Part shown: piece after piece, positions 54,361-64,000 of the stretch | Layout: the number at the start of each line of letters is the position of its first letter | Position numbering within the stretch: the first letter of the stretch is position 1 | Assembly: GCA_022925895.1 (NCBI GenBank) | Contig: JAKSYS010000088.1 | Span: 62,001 to 126,000 of the forward strand | Length of the DNA stretch: 64,000 nt | Direction of reading: 5' to 3' | From: Fragilaria crotonensis | Lineage: Eukaryota > Bacillariophyta > Fragilariophyceae > Fragilariales > Fragilariaceae | Position numbers and translations under genes: made by a program | The notes under the pieces: model-generated | Seen by the model: only the letters and a program-made list of their open reading frames with translations | Databases searched by the model: none | What the model was told of the DNA's origin: nothing

Positions 54361-57300
54361 GGTAAAAAGAAAAGAGGTCAAATCGAAATCATTACGAACC
54401 GAGGGTGCAAGAGCTACTATGCAGAGATATCCAGGAGCAGTTGCAACGGTCGACTTGGGTAACACAAAACTGGTTGACGGCCGGTGAATGCACCAGTGTT
54501 TAGGGACAGTAGCTATGAAGTGGCAGGGTTCAGAAAACGGCTATTGCAGGAGTGAGATCCACAAGGCACGAAGCATAGCATGGAAAAGGCTAATGGACGT
54601 GCTTCTCGCGGGAGGTATGTTCAGTCGTGCGAGTCAACCTTCTAGCTATGTAAGAAAGATGCGGCAGCACGTTAAATTAGATGTTTGGTTTTTGTCTGTT
54701 GAGACCTTGTTCTTTCATTGAGATATTGGCACAAGAACCATATGTAAATGAATGACAGTATTGGTGGCTTTGGTGGCAACATGCACCAGAGGAGGCTTGC
54801 AGCAATGTTCTGACCATCAATTGGTGGTGGCATGGGGGAAGAGGCAGAATTGGGTGGAGGTCCGGTTGCAGAGTTGAAGAAGGAATGGGTTTACCAATGG
54901 AGAAATGTACATTACTAGAGCATTAGGAATGACTACTAGAATGCTTGGAGGGTTTGCTGGTAGGATCAAGGGCGGGGGCAGCACTGGGGATTTCCAGCCA
55001 GAGACAGGTTGGTGGTGGCATAAGGGGAGAATGCCCAGGGGTCTCCAGCAGGTAAGAAGCATTTCTCTCAGAGACAATCCAAAGGAGAATTCCACATGCA
55101 CATGAGGAGATCATCAGAGCAGAGCAAGGTACGTCAATACCCTTCTGAGGAGGATGGTCAAAATCTGTTGTGTTGAGTTCCTGTAGGCTACTGGCTACTA
55201 CTTGCACAAGATAAGGACTCATCCAAGATTCACTGAACTCAGCCTATATGAATAAGACCAAGCATGTGAGAGCAATTGTGACACACTTTTCATTCTTAAT
55301 TGTGAGGAAAAGCTCTTGTTGAGACTGCAAATACCAACAGCAACAATGGAATGGTGGCTTTTGAAAGCGCAGAAGATTTCTTCAGCTGCATTTCCATGTT
55401 GGTTGCGTGGTGGGGACCATGGATGCTAGTCAATGCCTTCATATCAGAGAAAGTGGCAGCTTCCAAGATGTGAACTTGTCGTTGAGATATTCTTGAAGGA
55501 TAGGATAGAGGACACCAGCATACAATATGTGTGTAGGCATTTGATTCTGTGACTAAGATAACAGATACTGTGTGATGCAATGCTAGCAAGTCTGATCTGA
55601 GGAAAGCTGTCCAATCTTGCATGCACTCAGAGGGAGACAAGTAGGATCAGGAGGTGGTAATGTGGCATATGTGATAGCTTTGGAGACTGGGTGTGACCTC
55701 ACCACACGAAGATTGTGGCAACTCTTGTCAAGGTAAGTTTGTAGCATGGCAGGGAGTAGTAGAGGGATCCTCCTAAAGGCATAGGGCTGTCAAGCCATGG
55801 AAATTGGACATGTGTCCTTTTGGCAGAGCAGTTTTGGTTAAATAGAGGAATGGGAGGAGTCTGTTACTCATTTTACTGTTTGTCAGCTACAAAGTGCTCC
55901 ATTTTCTGCCACTTTGTTTTGGTTGTTGGTGGTACTCCTGAGTCCTTACCACATGACGTGGTGGGTCAACAACTTCTGGTTTGTTACAACCAAACTGATG
56001 CTGGATGTTGATTTTGAGTTCGTCATGGTAATTTTCTCATGTAGATGCTGACCTTCCATTCTGTCAACCACCAGTCATTGGCTTAGCAGCTATATACGGT
56101 GGTAGTTCCTTCCTCAGGGACACAACTTCTCTACCTCCTCGGGTTTGTGCTCATCAAACAAAGGAAATTGTTAATGGGACAACCTGGCTATGACAGCGGT
56201 GAGAGCTAAAGGCGCTGGGGCCAACAGTACAACTGGTTGTATTGTCAAGTCTTCTGTCAAATTCTTGTCAGTCAACGGTATTGTTGTGGAAACTAATGGC
56301 ATGCCAGACCTGGAGATCACAAACAAGCTGCCAATTGGGACGTATCTTGTTCTCCAGATAGCTGCCATGACACTAGTAGGAAATAGGGTAATGGTGTAAC
56401 ATGAAACCTGGTCACATTTGCCATCCGGGTCGGCATTCCTCAACGAGACCATCGTGCTCAAGAACTTATTGAGAAACAGGGGAAGGCCGACAAAACACAG
56501 AAAGTTCAGAGGCCATTCAATTAGTGGATTTCCTACTAGCAAGTAGTGACATTCATTGCCTGGCTGGAGCACTCATTGCATCCACCAGCATGATCAATAT
56601 ACAAATCCAGATCAGAATTGTTCAAGTTTGTTGGTTGCCTGTCAATGTCAAACATAATGGTCATCAATTGCACCGCCTCTATGTTGACCTGATGGTGCTG
56701 TAGTAGCTCAATTCCTTGTCTACCCATTAGTAACAGCCATCAGTTGTCTGTTCCATCTGTCACACTCTGAAGCAATGCTATGTTTTTGTATAGTGACATT
56801 CTTTAGTGCCTGAAGTACTGCTGCTGATGGTGGAGAGCATTTTCACCTCCAGAGCTTCCATCTCAAATTATCTAAACAGGAAGCAGTCATCCAATTGTGC
56901 AAGCAAGCCAAGCCCACTCTGCAGCTTTCCTCTTGCACTTTCAGGGTTAGTACATGGCAATGATGAACTACAAAAGTGATGCTTGGATGTGACTGTGTGA
57001 GAACTCTAGTAGATATGAACAGTACTTTGTGCATACTATTATTATGTAGGTAATACCAAGAATGATGATGACATGATCAATATTGTTCCCTCCAAGATTA
57101 TCATTGCTCCATGGCTGGCAAACAAACTGCTGCTTTCATGTTCAATTCAAATTGGACCACCACCCCATTTCTTTTGAGTATTGGCCATTACTCTTTTTCT
57201 CAGCTGAAATGGATTATCACATCTTCTTTCCCTCAACTTGATGTACCAATCAAACCGCCAGTACTACCATGAGGATGCCACATTGTTAAGCTTTATAACA

Positions 57301-57535
57301 ACACGATGTAGTAGCATGAGGATGCATCTTCTGATGGAATTGGACATTCCAAATGCTGTTTGACATAGCTCAGTGCTGGACATGTACTACTACCATTGGA
57401 AAAGATGACTCTGTGCCTTATACATTTCATGCATAAGTTGGTTCCAAGGCAGCTGCATCTTGTCGCCCCATCACTTTGGACTTTGGACTGCATCATCTAC
57501 TTGTCTAGGGTATTTCTCGCTAATTTGTACCCCCC
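54361..57535. other. Gene desert with degenerate sequence
   Basis: About 3.2 kb with no reading frame above ~130 codons and no motif that I recognise. The sequence is poor in GTAC words compared with the left half of the window, suggesting a different origin (old repeat DNA). Confidence 0.45.
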
Positions 57536-57755
57536 AAATGTACATGAATTTTTGGCAAAGGGTACATGAATCCGAGGAAAGTTGGACAACGGACCAGCAC
57601 CTCATTTCAGCCACGGCGGGACAGCACATCATTGTTTGATGTGACAGTATTGGTATTGATCTTCTTCCGACACACTTGTTGATTTTCTGACACCTTCTTT
57701 GTTTTTCTGACACCACCTTCTTTGTTCTTCTGACACCAGCCTTGTTCCTTGGACT

Positions 57756-58948
57756 ATGCCTCGTCGCATTCCAATCACAAATCGCGAAAAGGTTGCGTTT
57801 TTACACGAAATCGATCAACGTCAACGTCTCGGCGAATCCTTGCGAGCAATTTGTCGATGTCTTGGATCCAGCCATGTCAGGCCCAACGATGAAAGTGAGT
57901 GAGAGAGAAGTTCATTCAGCCTAACAAGGGCGGTCATGCATCCGTACATGGTGGCCGACCACCAATTCTGGCATCGATTGGGGATCAATTGATGACGTGG
58001 TTGCTACAGAAGCGTGATCAAGGCGTCATGCTGGTTTCAATGCGCCTTGTCGTCGTCCAGGCAAGCAGACTTTGTGCCCGGTTCAGGAGGAAGAGTGCAC
58101 GGTCAAAGGACCACCAGGCAGTGCAACGATTTCTGGCAGTAAATCGAATTGTCATTCGAGCTGTTACTCACACATGTCAGCGTTTTCCTCATCAAGTTCG
58201 TGAAGAGGCTTTGGATTTCATTCGCGATGTGAGGGAAAAGGTTATTGGTGAGAACATATCATTGAAATATATAAATACTAACATGGACCAAATGCCAGGC
58301 AAGACTCTCAATGAGGCAGGTAAGCAGTTCAGGTGGTGCGCTTGCTGTGTGCAGTGTTTGTTTGAACTGCTGCCATCTATTGCTAACCACAATTCTCGGC
58401 ATCATAGGCAGGTGCAAGAACCGTTAATGGGCGAACGTCTACCTCACAGACGATGAGAGCAACCGTTGCAGTGACTGTCACAGCATCTGGCGAGATGCTG
58501 AAGCCGTTGGTGGTGTTTAAAGGCAAGCCTGGGGCTTGCATCGAGACCAGGGAATTTCCTACCTACCCCGCTGACAATGCTTATGCCTGCCAAGAGACTG
58601 CCTGGATGGATGAGAGGGTGATGCTGATGTGGGTGAGAACAATTCTCAAACCATTCATTGATGATTGCCCCGTCAACATTCAGCCCCTGTTGATGCTGGA
58701 CAGTTACAAATGTTATACTACGATGGCAAGTGTTGCTTACTGGGGAGCTTGAAGCTTTGGGCGGGCAAGTCGAGATCATTCCTGGCGGTTGCACTGGAAT
58801 GTGCCAACAAATTGACGTTGGAATAGGAAAGCCATTGAAAGCCATGGCAAGGCCCCTGTGGGAAGAATGGATGGTTGCCGAATGCGCCGATGGCAGGGCA
58901 TCTAGTCCTCCGACTCGATTACAAATGAGTCACTCAGTGGATAGCTGA
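57756..58948 (+). pseudogene. pogo/DDE_1-type (Tc1/mariner superfamily) transposase, one intron, frame-broken
   Basis: The start at 57756 gives MPRRIPITNREKVAFLHEID, a helix-turn-helix beginning. Later come a CENP-B-like region (VNRIVIRAVTHTCQRFP) and the DDE core: first Asp in NMDQ (about 58285), second in LLMLDSYKC (about 58698), third in CTGMCQQIDVGIGKPLK (about 58815). The hallmark MRATVAVTVTASGEMLKPLVVFKG and WMDERVMLMWV stretches are present. A canonical intron 58320-58411 (92 nt, GTAAGC...GGCAG) joins NEAG to ARTVNG in frame. Two disruptions are seen: near 57893, where the frame meets a stop inside a GTGAGTGAG stretch, and near 58727, where the frame shifts before LLTGELEALGG. All three catalytic acids survive, so decay is recent. 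Activity: cut-and-paste transposition in the nucleus. Confidence 0.8.
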
Positions 58949-59183
58949 CTCTGAGCAACAAATCCGTTCTTCTGAGTCGATGGTTAGGAACAGCTGGAGA
59001 CACCATGAGTTCTCTTACCACTTTCAAAAGGAAGAAACAGCTGCTGTCATTGCAGGCGGCGGCGCCGACGAAGATCTTGCCGAGGAGCCTGGTGGTGACC
59101 GTCAAGCAAGATATTGTTAACACGTCCACTATGAACCGCACGACTTCAGCATCTGACACCAGCAGTAGTCTTTAAAACATGCA

Positions 59184-59855
59184 TTAGCACTTCTGGTTTG
59201 TTATTGCGGCTTTCTTAACATTGGAATTAGGTGAACTGTGTTCTACTACATTTAGTTTGGTTTCTGTTTCCTCGCTGTAGTCGTCGTCCCTTTCTTCGAA
59301 TACAGAAGAAGCAATAGAAGCAATATAATTAATTCTTTCTTGCGTGGAATGGACTTGTCCATTGCTTCCCACTGTTCCTGCTGTGGAACCTGAAAGAATG
59401 GTAGTAGTGATGTCAGCAGCATCATGACAAGCAGCACGGTTCCAGCGCGCAAACTGTCTGCTGTGTCGAGGATTTTCAGAGTTTGCACACATGATCGTCA
59501 CCACTTGAACTAATCGCCCATCAAAGTTATTTGCCTGCAAAACACAGTGTCGGGGAAGGAAGCCAACACAACATCGATCTACGCCATCAGTGACCCAATA
59601 TGCAGCAATTGCCGTTTCTCCCGTGTTCGTATCTAAAAAAAGACAATGATGGTCAGTCGGGAGAGTACTGACACTGGATAGCATGCGTCAAAGTCACTTA
59701 CCATTTAGTATCTGAACTTTTCGCAAGCGCAGAACGGTGTCAAGTGCAATAATTTGGGCGCTGCTGTGTGCTTCACACGAACGACCACGATTGCTCTCAT
59801 TGATGCCGACGATTTGTACGCGTACACCACATGGATGATGAGTTACACCTGACAT
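59184..59855 (-). CDS. Intact two-exon gene of unknown function next to the transposase
   Basis: Exon 1 59855-59702 and exon 2 59632-59184 with a canonical 69-nt intron (GTAAGTGAC...TTTTTTTAG), phase 1, giving 200 residues. The N-terminal ~130 residues look like a compact beta-rich domain: GVRVQIVGINESNRGRSC, then LDTVLRLRKVQIL, then GETAIAAYWVTDGVDRCCVG and FLPRHCV. The tail is Ser/Thr/Glu-rich and probably disordered. I cannot name the family. The gene runs tail to tail with the transposase, 236 bp apart, and both lie between the 20-bp direct repeats. Unlike the transposase it has no frame break, which suggests either an accessory element gene still under selection or an unrelated host gene. 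Gene-model confidence comes from the exact splice sites and preserved frame. Confidence 0.65.
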
Positions 59856-61000
59856 GTCCTATCTGGAAATGATGCTCGTGATGAGCTGAATATGACAACA
59901 TACTCAGATCTACGCAAGCATTGCTGTGTCAAAAGGAGTACATAAATGTACATGAATTTTTGGCCCTGGGAACACGAATGTGAGGGGTGCAAAACACCGA
60001 GAAATATGGTAGTACAGTATCTGTTTGGCTACCTAAAAAACTCACAACACATGCTTCTTGTCCTTGGGATGCACCCATTAAAGAGTTGAAGAAAATTCAT
60101 TCCACACAGAATTCCTTGAGGATTTAAATCACAATGCTCAAAAATACTGGAGACAACTCACCATCAACAACATAGTAGCTATGGTGTAAAGCTACACTGC
60201 ACCAAGTGCTTTTATGAAAGGAACAGACCATCATGATGCTCATGATGATCACACCACATGACAATGCATCCCGATGGTATCATCATGTTGTGTGTGGTAG
60301 TCTTCAAATGTTGTGACAGAGCAATCAGCACCAGGGGTTCATTGCCACCAGTATGTACTGCTGCTGGGAATTCACAGCAACACAAACTGCTGCTGGTTGG
60401 TGGGTGTTGACTAAGAAGGCATCTGTATCCATTTCTTTCTTATGCTACTCTTCTGTTTGGGTAAAAATCCAGATCTAGTTTATCACATGTCTGCTAGTTT
60501 ATAGTTTATAGTGCTGGGTAGCATACTAAATTAGTTTCATGAATCAATAGGTCTTTAGCTAGAGGAATTGAACCCGCATATCTAGGTAAAGAAGGGTACC
60601 TCAGCAGTTCAAGATTTTAGCCAACTTAACTATGTTAGTTTCTGCCAATGCTTTCCTGTGCTGTTCAGGAAATTTCCTAGTTGTGTAACCGACTACTTTT
60701 TGGAGATAAACTTCAAGATGATTGAGGGTACAGATAGTCACAAATTTCAACAGGAAATCCTAGAATATTCTTCCCAATGCTGGTCTCACTTCCTTAATAA
60801 CTTCATGGACATGACACCAAGGCACTTGGCACAGCCATGTTGTTCACATTGTTTTTTTCACTTGATGACTTGATTTAGCCGGGTTTGAGTGGAGGCCTCA
60901 TAATGGTCTCAGGACCATAAGCCAGGCCATTCCAATTGAGAATGAGGCTACAGGTAGCCTGCAAGGCCATTCCAATTGAGAATTTTGAGAATGCTGAGGC
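59856..61000. other. Gene-free region
   Basis: No gene supported. A direct repeat GGCCATTCCAATTGAGAAT occurs at about 60926 and 60965, just outside the terminal-inverted-repeat element that follows. Confidence 0.5.
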
Positions 61001-62187
61001 CCGTTCCTATCGAAAAAATCTTCATCCAAAATCCCACCTTCATCGATGGAATTCTGAAAACAGAATTCCGTGACACATCGATGAAGATTTCTTGCTTCCT
61101 ATCGAATTTTTGCAAATTCATATCTTCATCGCTTCGTTCGTCAACGTCATAAAAATCCTCGATCACATTCGCTGTCTTTTGCAACCTGCTGTTGTGCTCC
61201 AATGGAATGAGCTACCAATCAGACCACTGCGACCGCTGAAATGAGGTTGTTGCATTCTTCATCTTCCTCCGGTACCTTCTCGTCTCGCTTGCCATGACGG
61301 AGCGAAGGGAGGACAAACCTGCTTTTAGGACTGCGATGAAATCTTCCCCTCCTCCACTATCGCCATGACCTTGACCACCATCATGGTTGGTCGATTGAGT
61401 TTCCAATCAAGTTGAATGGACGTCCGCGCAGCACTTCCAAGAAACTCTTCTGGACCCGTGTGCTGTCATATCCGTCGCCATTCTCTTCGGCGTCTGGTTG
61501 GCTGAGTCCAAGAATGGCGCTTTTTTATGGCAAGACCGACATGGTGGGTAGTGTCGCTCCTCGTGTATCTGTGATCATCATGTTCATCCTTATGGCGGTA
61601 TGCTACTGCCTGCTGTTGGTCATTCAGCGTACGTAGCAGAGCCCATCGTATGTGAGATGCACTCAGTTTGCTTCGAAGACGTGCCCCTAAGTCCGAAGTA
61701 GTTGCATCAACAAAAGCACTGTGGGTGGATCAGTGTTCCGCATGCAAATGATGATTTGCGAGGTGCAAATCAAGGTACGAATAGTATAAAAGGTCTATAA
61801 CACTACTACCAGTTACAACTACTAGTCCGGAGTATGCATCGGCCGTCGTCATAGTGTGAGATTCTCTCTGCTTGCCTCGAAAGCATTGCGCAGACATGTA
61901 CTCCAGAATCGAATGTCAATGTCTGCAATGATAAAGTACTTGTACTGGAGCACAATTTTACTGTTAAAAATGTACACGTGTAATGTTGTCAAAAAGATGA
62001 AGGTTTGAAGGTGCAGTTTTGACACATAACCTTCATCCTCGGACCCCCCCCCCCCAGGATGAAGGTTATGGGCCCACGCATTTCCTTCATCGAAAAGGAA
62101 TCTCCGGGTTCCGAAAACTGCGACATTTGCTGACGTGTCGGATGAAATTCCCTAAAATGGATGAAGATTTTTTCGATAGGAACCACC
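61001..62187. mobile_element. DNA transposon with ~26-bp terminal inverted repeats, probably non-autonomous
   Basis: The left end at 61003-61028 begins GTTCCTATCGAAAAAATC; the exact inverse of the full 26 bases lies at 62158-62183. The 7-bp word CTGAGGC flanks it on both sides (60994-61000 and 62188-62194), a plausible target-site duplication in the 7-9 bp range used by hAT and Mutator-like elements. There are two internal hairpins: near 61038-61085 (arms CTTCATCGATG/CATCGATGAAG and GAATTCTG/CAGAATTC) and at 62025-62070 (15-bp arms CATAACCTTCATCCT/AGGATGAAGGTTATG around a poly-C loop). Minus-strand frames at 61406-61212 and 61202-60948 are short and unrecognised. No transposase is seen. Confidence 0.8.
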
Positions 62188-63210
62188 CTGAGGCTGCCGA
62201 ATCGTCTGTCCTGTACCCGCTCAAGGACACGTCGACAATTGTGGAAGCACTTCGGAATCGTTTTTTTACTTCGTCAGGCATACGTTGTTTCGAATTCAAA
62301 CGATTTCCTTTGTTAACGCATGCAGATCGGGGATGACCCAAAGACTGACATTTTTTTCCTTGCGCACGCCACCCGTCCGATATGTCCACATCCGCACTTT
62401 TCCCGGTACCAAGTTCCAGGTATAATCTACGCAACGTCGAACGGCGTCATCGGATGTCCATCCTGTGCGTCAGGGTTTTGAAGAATTTCTGTTGGCTTCC
62501 TAACGTGATCAAGTCTTCGTTTTGTCTTGCTTACAGATCTGGAACGGAGGAAAGTTTCGTTGTTCCGACTCGGGGCAATCAAAACCTCTGAGTAGGATTG
62601 GAATGACCGACGTTCATACGCGAGAATAGATCCCGATCGACCTAGAGTTCCTGCACCCTGTCTCGACTTCCATCCGCACTTCTTTCTGGATTGGATATCC
62701 ATCCGCACGCTTCGAATCTCCATCCTCAAAACAAGTTGAGGAAAAATTATTGAAAATGCGAGTGATTGTCACTTGTCATGGTTGATAGGGGACTACGTCG
62801 TTCATGCGCGTTTTTGATAAAGTATCATTGCGTCATGTTGTATCACTGTACAGTGGCTGGCTACCAATGACCTCGAGTATGATAGTCCTCTCTTCATCCG
62901 ACATCGAACCGGTGGTGACCATCCTGCAGGTTTGACTAGACAGCAGGTCGTACGGACAAGACGGGTCAGTCTTGTCGTGGAAGAGACATTCATGCGCATT
63001 TCAAATACTTCCGGTGGTTAGAAAGGAAGACGTCCATAGTACGTTACCGTGTGTTGGACTCTTTAAGAAAAGTATTCCTACTTTTCTACGGATGCGAGAA
63101 TCCTTTCTGGCAGGTAAGAAGTAACAACGTTGCTTGTTGCAAATCGAGGCTGAACAATCGTTGATAGACTAACCTCTCCTCTCTGGCCGTCCTTGTAGTC
63201 GCTTCTTGAA
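62188..63210. other. Intergenic region upstream of the right-edge gene, with a probable 5' UTR intron
   Basis: No gene supported in 62188-63060. The word TCCATCCGCAC recurs (62668, 62698, with a variant at 62389). At 63114-63198 a GTAAGA...TTGTAG stretch of 85 nt has the form of an intron ending 12 bases before the ATG at 63211, so the downstream gene may have a spliced 5' leader. Confidence 0.45.
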
Positions 63211-64000
63211 ATGATCGCAAGCCTTAAATGGCCCGCAGCGGCCATTGCAGTGGTCTTATGCTGTGCAGTTCCATTCTCGAATGCAAACCCGTATGTGAGA
63301 AATCCAACTTCCAAAATTCCTGTTGTTCAGGATGATCGAATCTTCAACAACATGATCGACTCTTCCCCAGTAGTTATTGAGAGCCACAAGCTCATTTTCT
63401 TTCCAGTCCCAAAGGTTGCCGATACCCTCTGGCTTATGCTTTTTCGTCGCATGATGGGAATTGAAAATTGGCAGTTACTCGATGATGATCCTTTTGAAGG
63501 GCTGATGCGCCTTTCGGATTACTCTGTTGAGGAGGCCACGGAGATGATGAATTCGCCAGAGTACACCAGAGCAACATTTGTTCGTGACCCGAAGGATCGT
63601 TTTCTCTCCACCTTTGTCGATAAAATGATGAGTGGCGATGCCTCAATCCAACAATCCTGCTGTCCCGAAGGCGAGAACTGTCTCCACGAGCACCAAACAA
63701 TGACTGATTTCGCAAGCCTCATTCAGACCTGTGACAACAAGTATTGGATGCCAGTGAGCAACTGGATCGACAAAAAGTTCATCCCCACACTAGACTTTGT
63801 TGGACATTTCGAGTCTGCGCAAGAAGATGCAAAATTCTTGCTTGACGCGATTGGAGCCTGGGAGTTGTTCGGACAATCTGGTTGGGGCAAGGATGGTGAT
63901 GAGGCCATGTTTGCTTCCAACGATCCTGCCCTTACCGATGCGACCGCCAAGGATATGTCAGGTTCGTGGGATCTCTTGTCCAAACTCATGACTCCGCGCA
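63211..64000 (+). CDS. Secreted/lumenal sulfotransferase (Sulfotransfer_2 type), 5' part only
   Basis: An ATG at 63211 opens a frame that stays open for 263 codons to the window edge, so the 3' end is missing. The N-terminus is a signal peptide or anchor (MIASLKWPAAAIAVVLCCAV, cleavage probably after PFSNA). The 5'-phosphosulfate-binding region is LIFFPVPKVADTLWLMLFRR (61-80), with the PKV(A/G)xT pattern of carbohydrate sulfotransferases. The 3'-phosphate-binding loop is TFVRDPKDRFLSTFVDKM (122-139). A CCPEGENC cysteine cluster (150-157) suggests disulfides. Known role of the family: sulfation of glycans in the Golgi using PAPS. It is not closely similar to the sulfotransferase-like pair at 9.6-15.4 kb, which belongs to a different branch. 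Confidence 0.85.
   Translation, partial: MIASLKWPAAAIAVVLCCAVPFSNANPYVRNPTSKIPVVQDDRIFNNMIDSSPVVIESHKLIFFPVPKVADTLWLMLFRRMMGIENWQLLDDDPFEGLMRLSDYSVEEATEMMNSPEYTRATFVRDPKDRFLSTFVDKMMSGDASIQQSCCPEGENCLHEHQTMTDFASLIQTCDNKYWMPVSNWIDKKFIPTLDFVGHFESAQEDAKFLLDAIGAWELFGQSGWGKDGDEAMFASNDPALTDATAKDMSGSWDLLSKLMTPR

Larger units (their letters stand above)
57536..59963. repeat. ~45-bp direct repeats flanking the transposase and its neighbour gene
   Basis: AAATGTACATGAATTTTTGG occurs exactly at 57536-57555 and 59944-59963, in the same orientation. Similarity continues weakly for about 22 further bases (GGG-A-CA-GAAT--GAGG). They bracket the pogo-type transposase (+) and the two-exon gene (-) and may mark the limits of one element, although DNA transposon ends should be inverted. 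Confidence 0.6.

Noticed and set aside
60545-60640. tRNA-like sequence on the minus strand (GGGTTCAATTCC and GTTAAGTTGGCTAAAATC)
   Set aside because: The T-loop and D-arm words look right, but the T stem and acceptor stem do not pair, so I do not call a tRNA; at most a decayed organellar-type copy.

Overview
The window looks like nuclear DNA of a photosynthetic stramenopile, most probably a diatom. Supporting signs are a chlorophyll a/c-type light-harvesting protein with a bipartite plastid presequence (hydrophobic signal followed by a Q-A-F motif), a second plastid protein with the same A-F presequence plus a twin-arginine thylakoid signal, a secreted chitinase with a lysine/arginine-Pro-Thr repeat linker, short GT-AG introns (about 60-230 nt) and compact, mostly intron-poor genes on both strands. 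No bacterial operon structure is seen. The species cannot be named from sequence reading alone.

Layout. 1-24.8 kb is ordinary gene space: a TKL-like protein kinase (+), an aldo/keto reductase (+), an ER Hsp70 of the GRP170/HYOU1 type (-, four exons, C-terminal SDEL), two near-identical type II membrane sulfotransferase-like genes arranged head to head (- and +; the second is frame-broken), the light-harvesting protein (+), an acidic/basic low-complexity protein (-), an IK/RED spliceosomal protein (+), a single-pass membrane protein of unknown function (+) and a class 3 lipase (-). 24.8-29.8 kb has no gene that I can support. It holds a 70-bp minisatellite, a fold-back structure, a candidate short non-autonomous transposon, and decayed pieces of the two genes that flank it (the lipase and RRP43).

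29.8-50.8 kb is built by duplication: the exosome gene RRP43 (-), a DUF2828/vWA gene (-), then a ~3.5-kb block (GH18 chitinase, a divergently transcribed 659-codon gene, and the 3' end of a small plastid gene), then a ~2.9-kb mobile-element-like insert, then a second copy of the same block in the same orientation, an ICME-like alpha/beta hydrolase (+), and a second intact DUF2828 gene (-). The insert sits exactly at the junction of the block duplication, and each block is truncated on the side facing it. This is the geometry expected from unequal recombination between two insertions of one element.

50.8-63.2 kb is gene-poor and rich in decayed transposable elements: a retroelement-like zinc-binding fragment, a pogo/DDE_1-type transposase with one intron and frame breaks, an adjacent intact two-exon gene of unknown function, and a 1.2-kb element with clear terminal inverted repeats and internal hairpins. 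At the right edge a Sulfotransfer_2-type gene with a signal peptide starts at 63211 and runs off the window. Intergenic DNA throughout is strikingly enriched in short GTAC-containing palindromic words.
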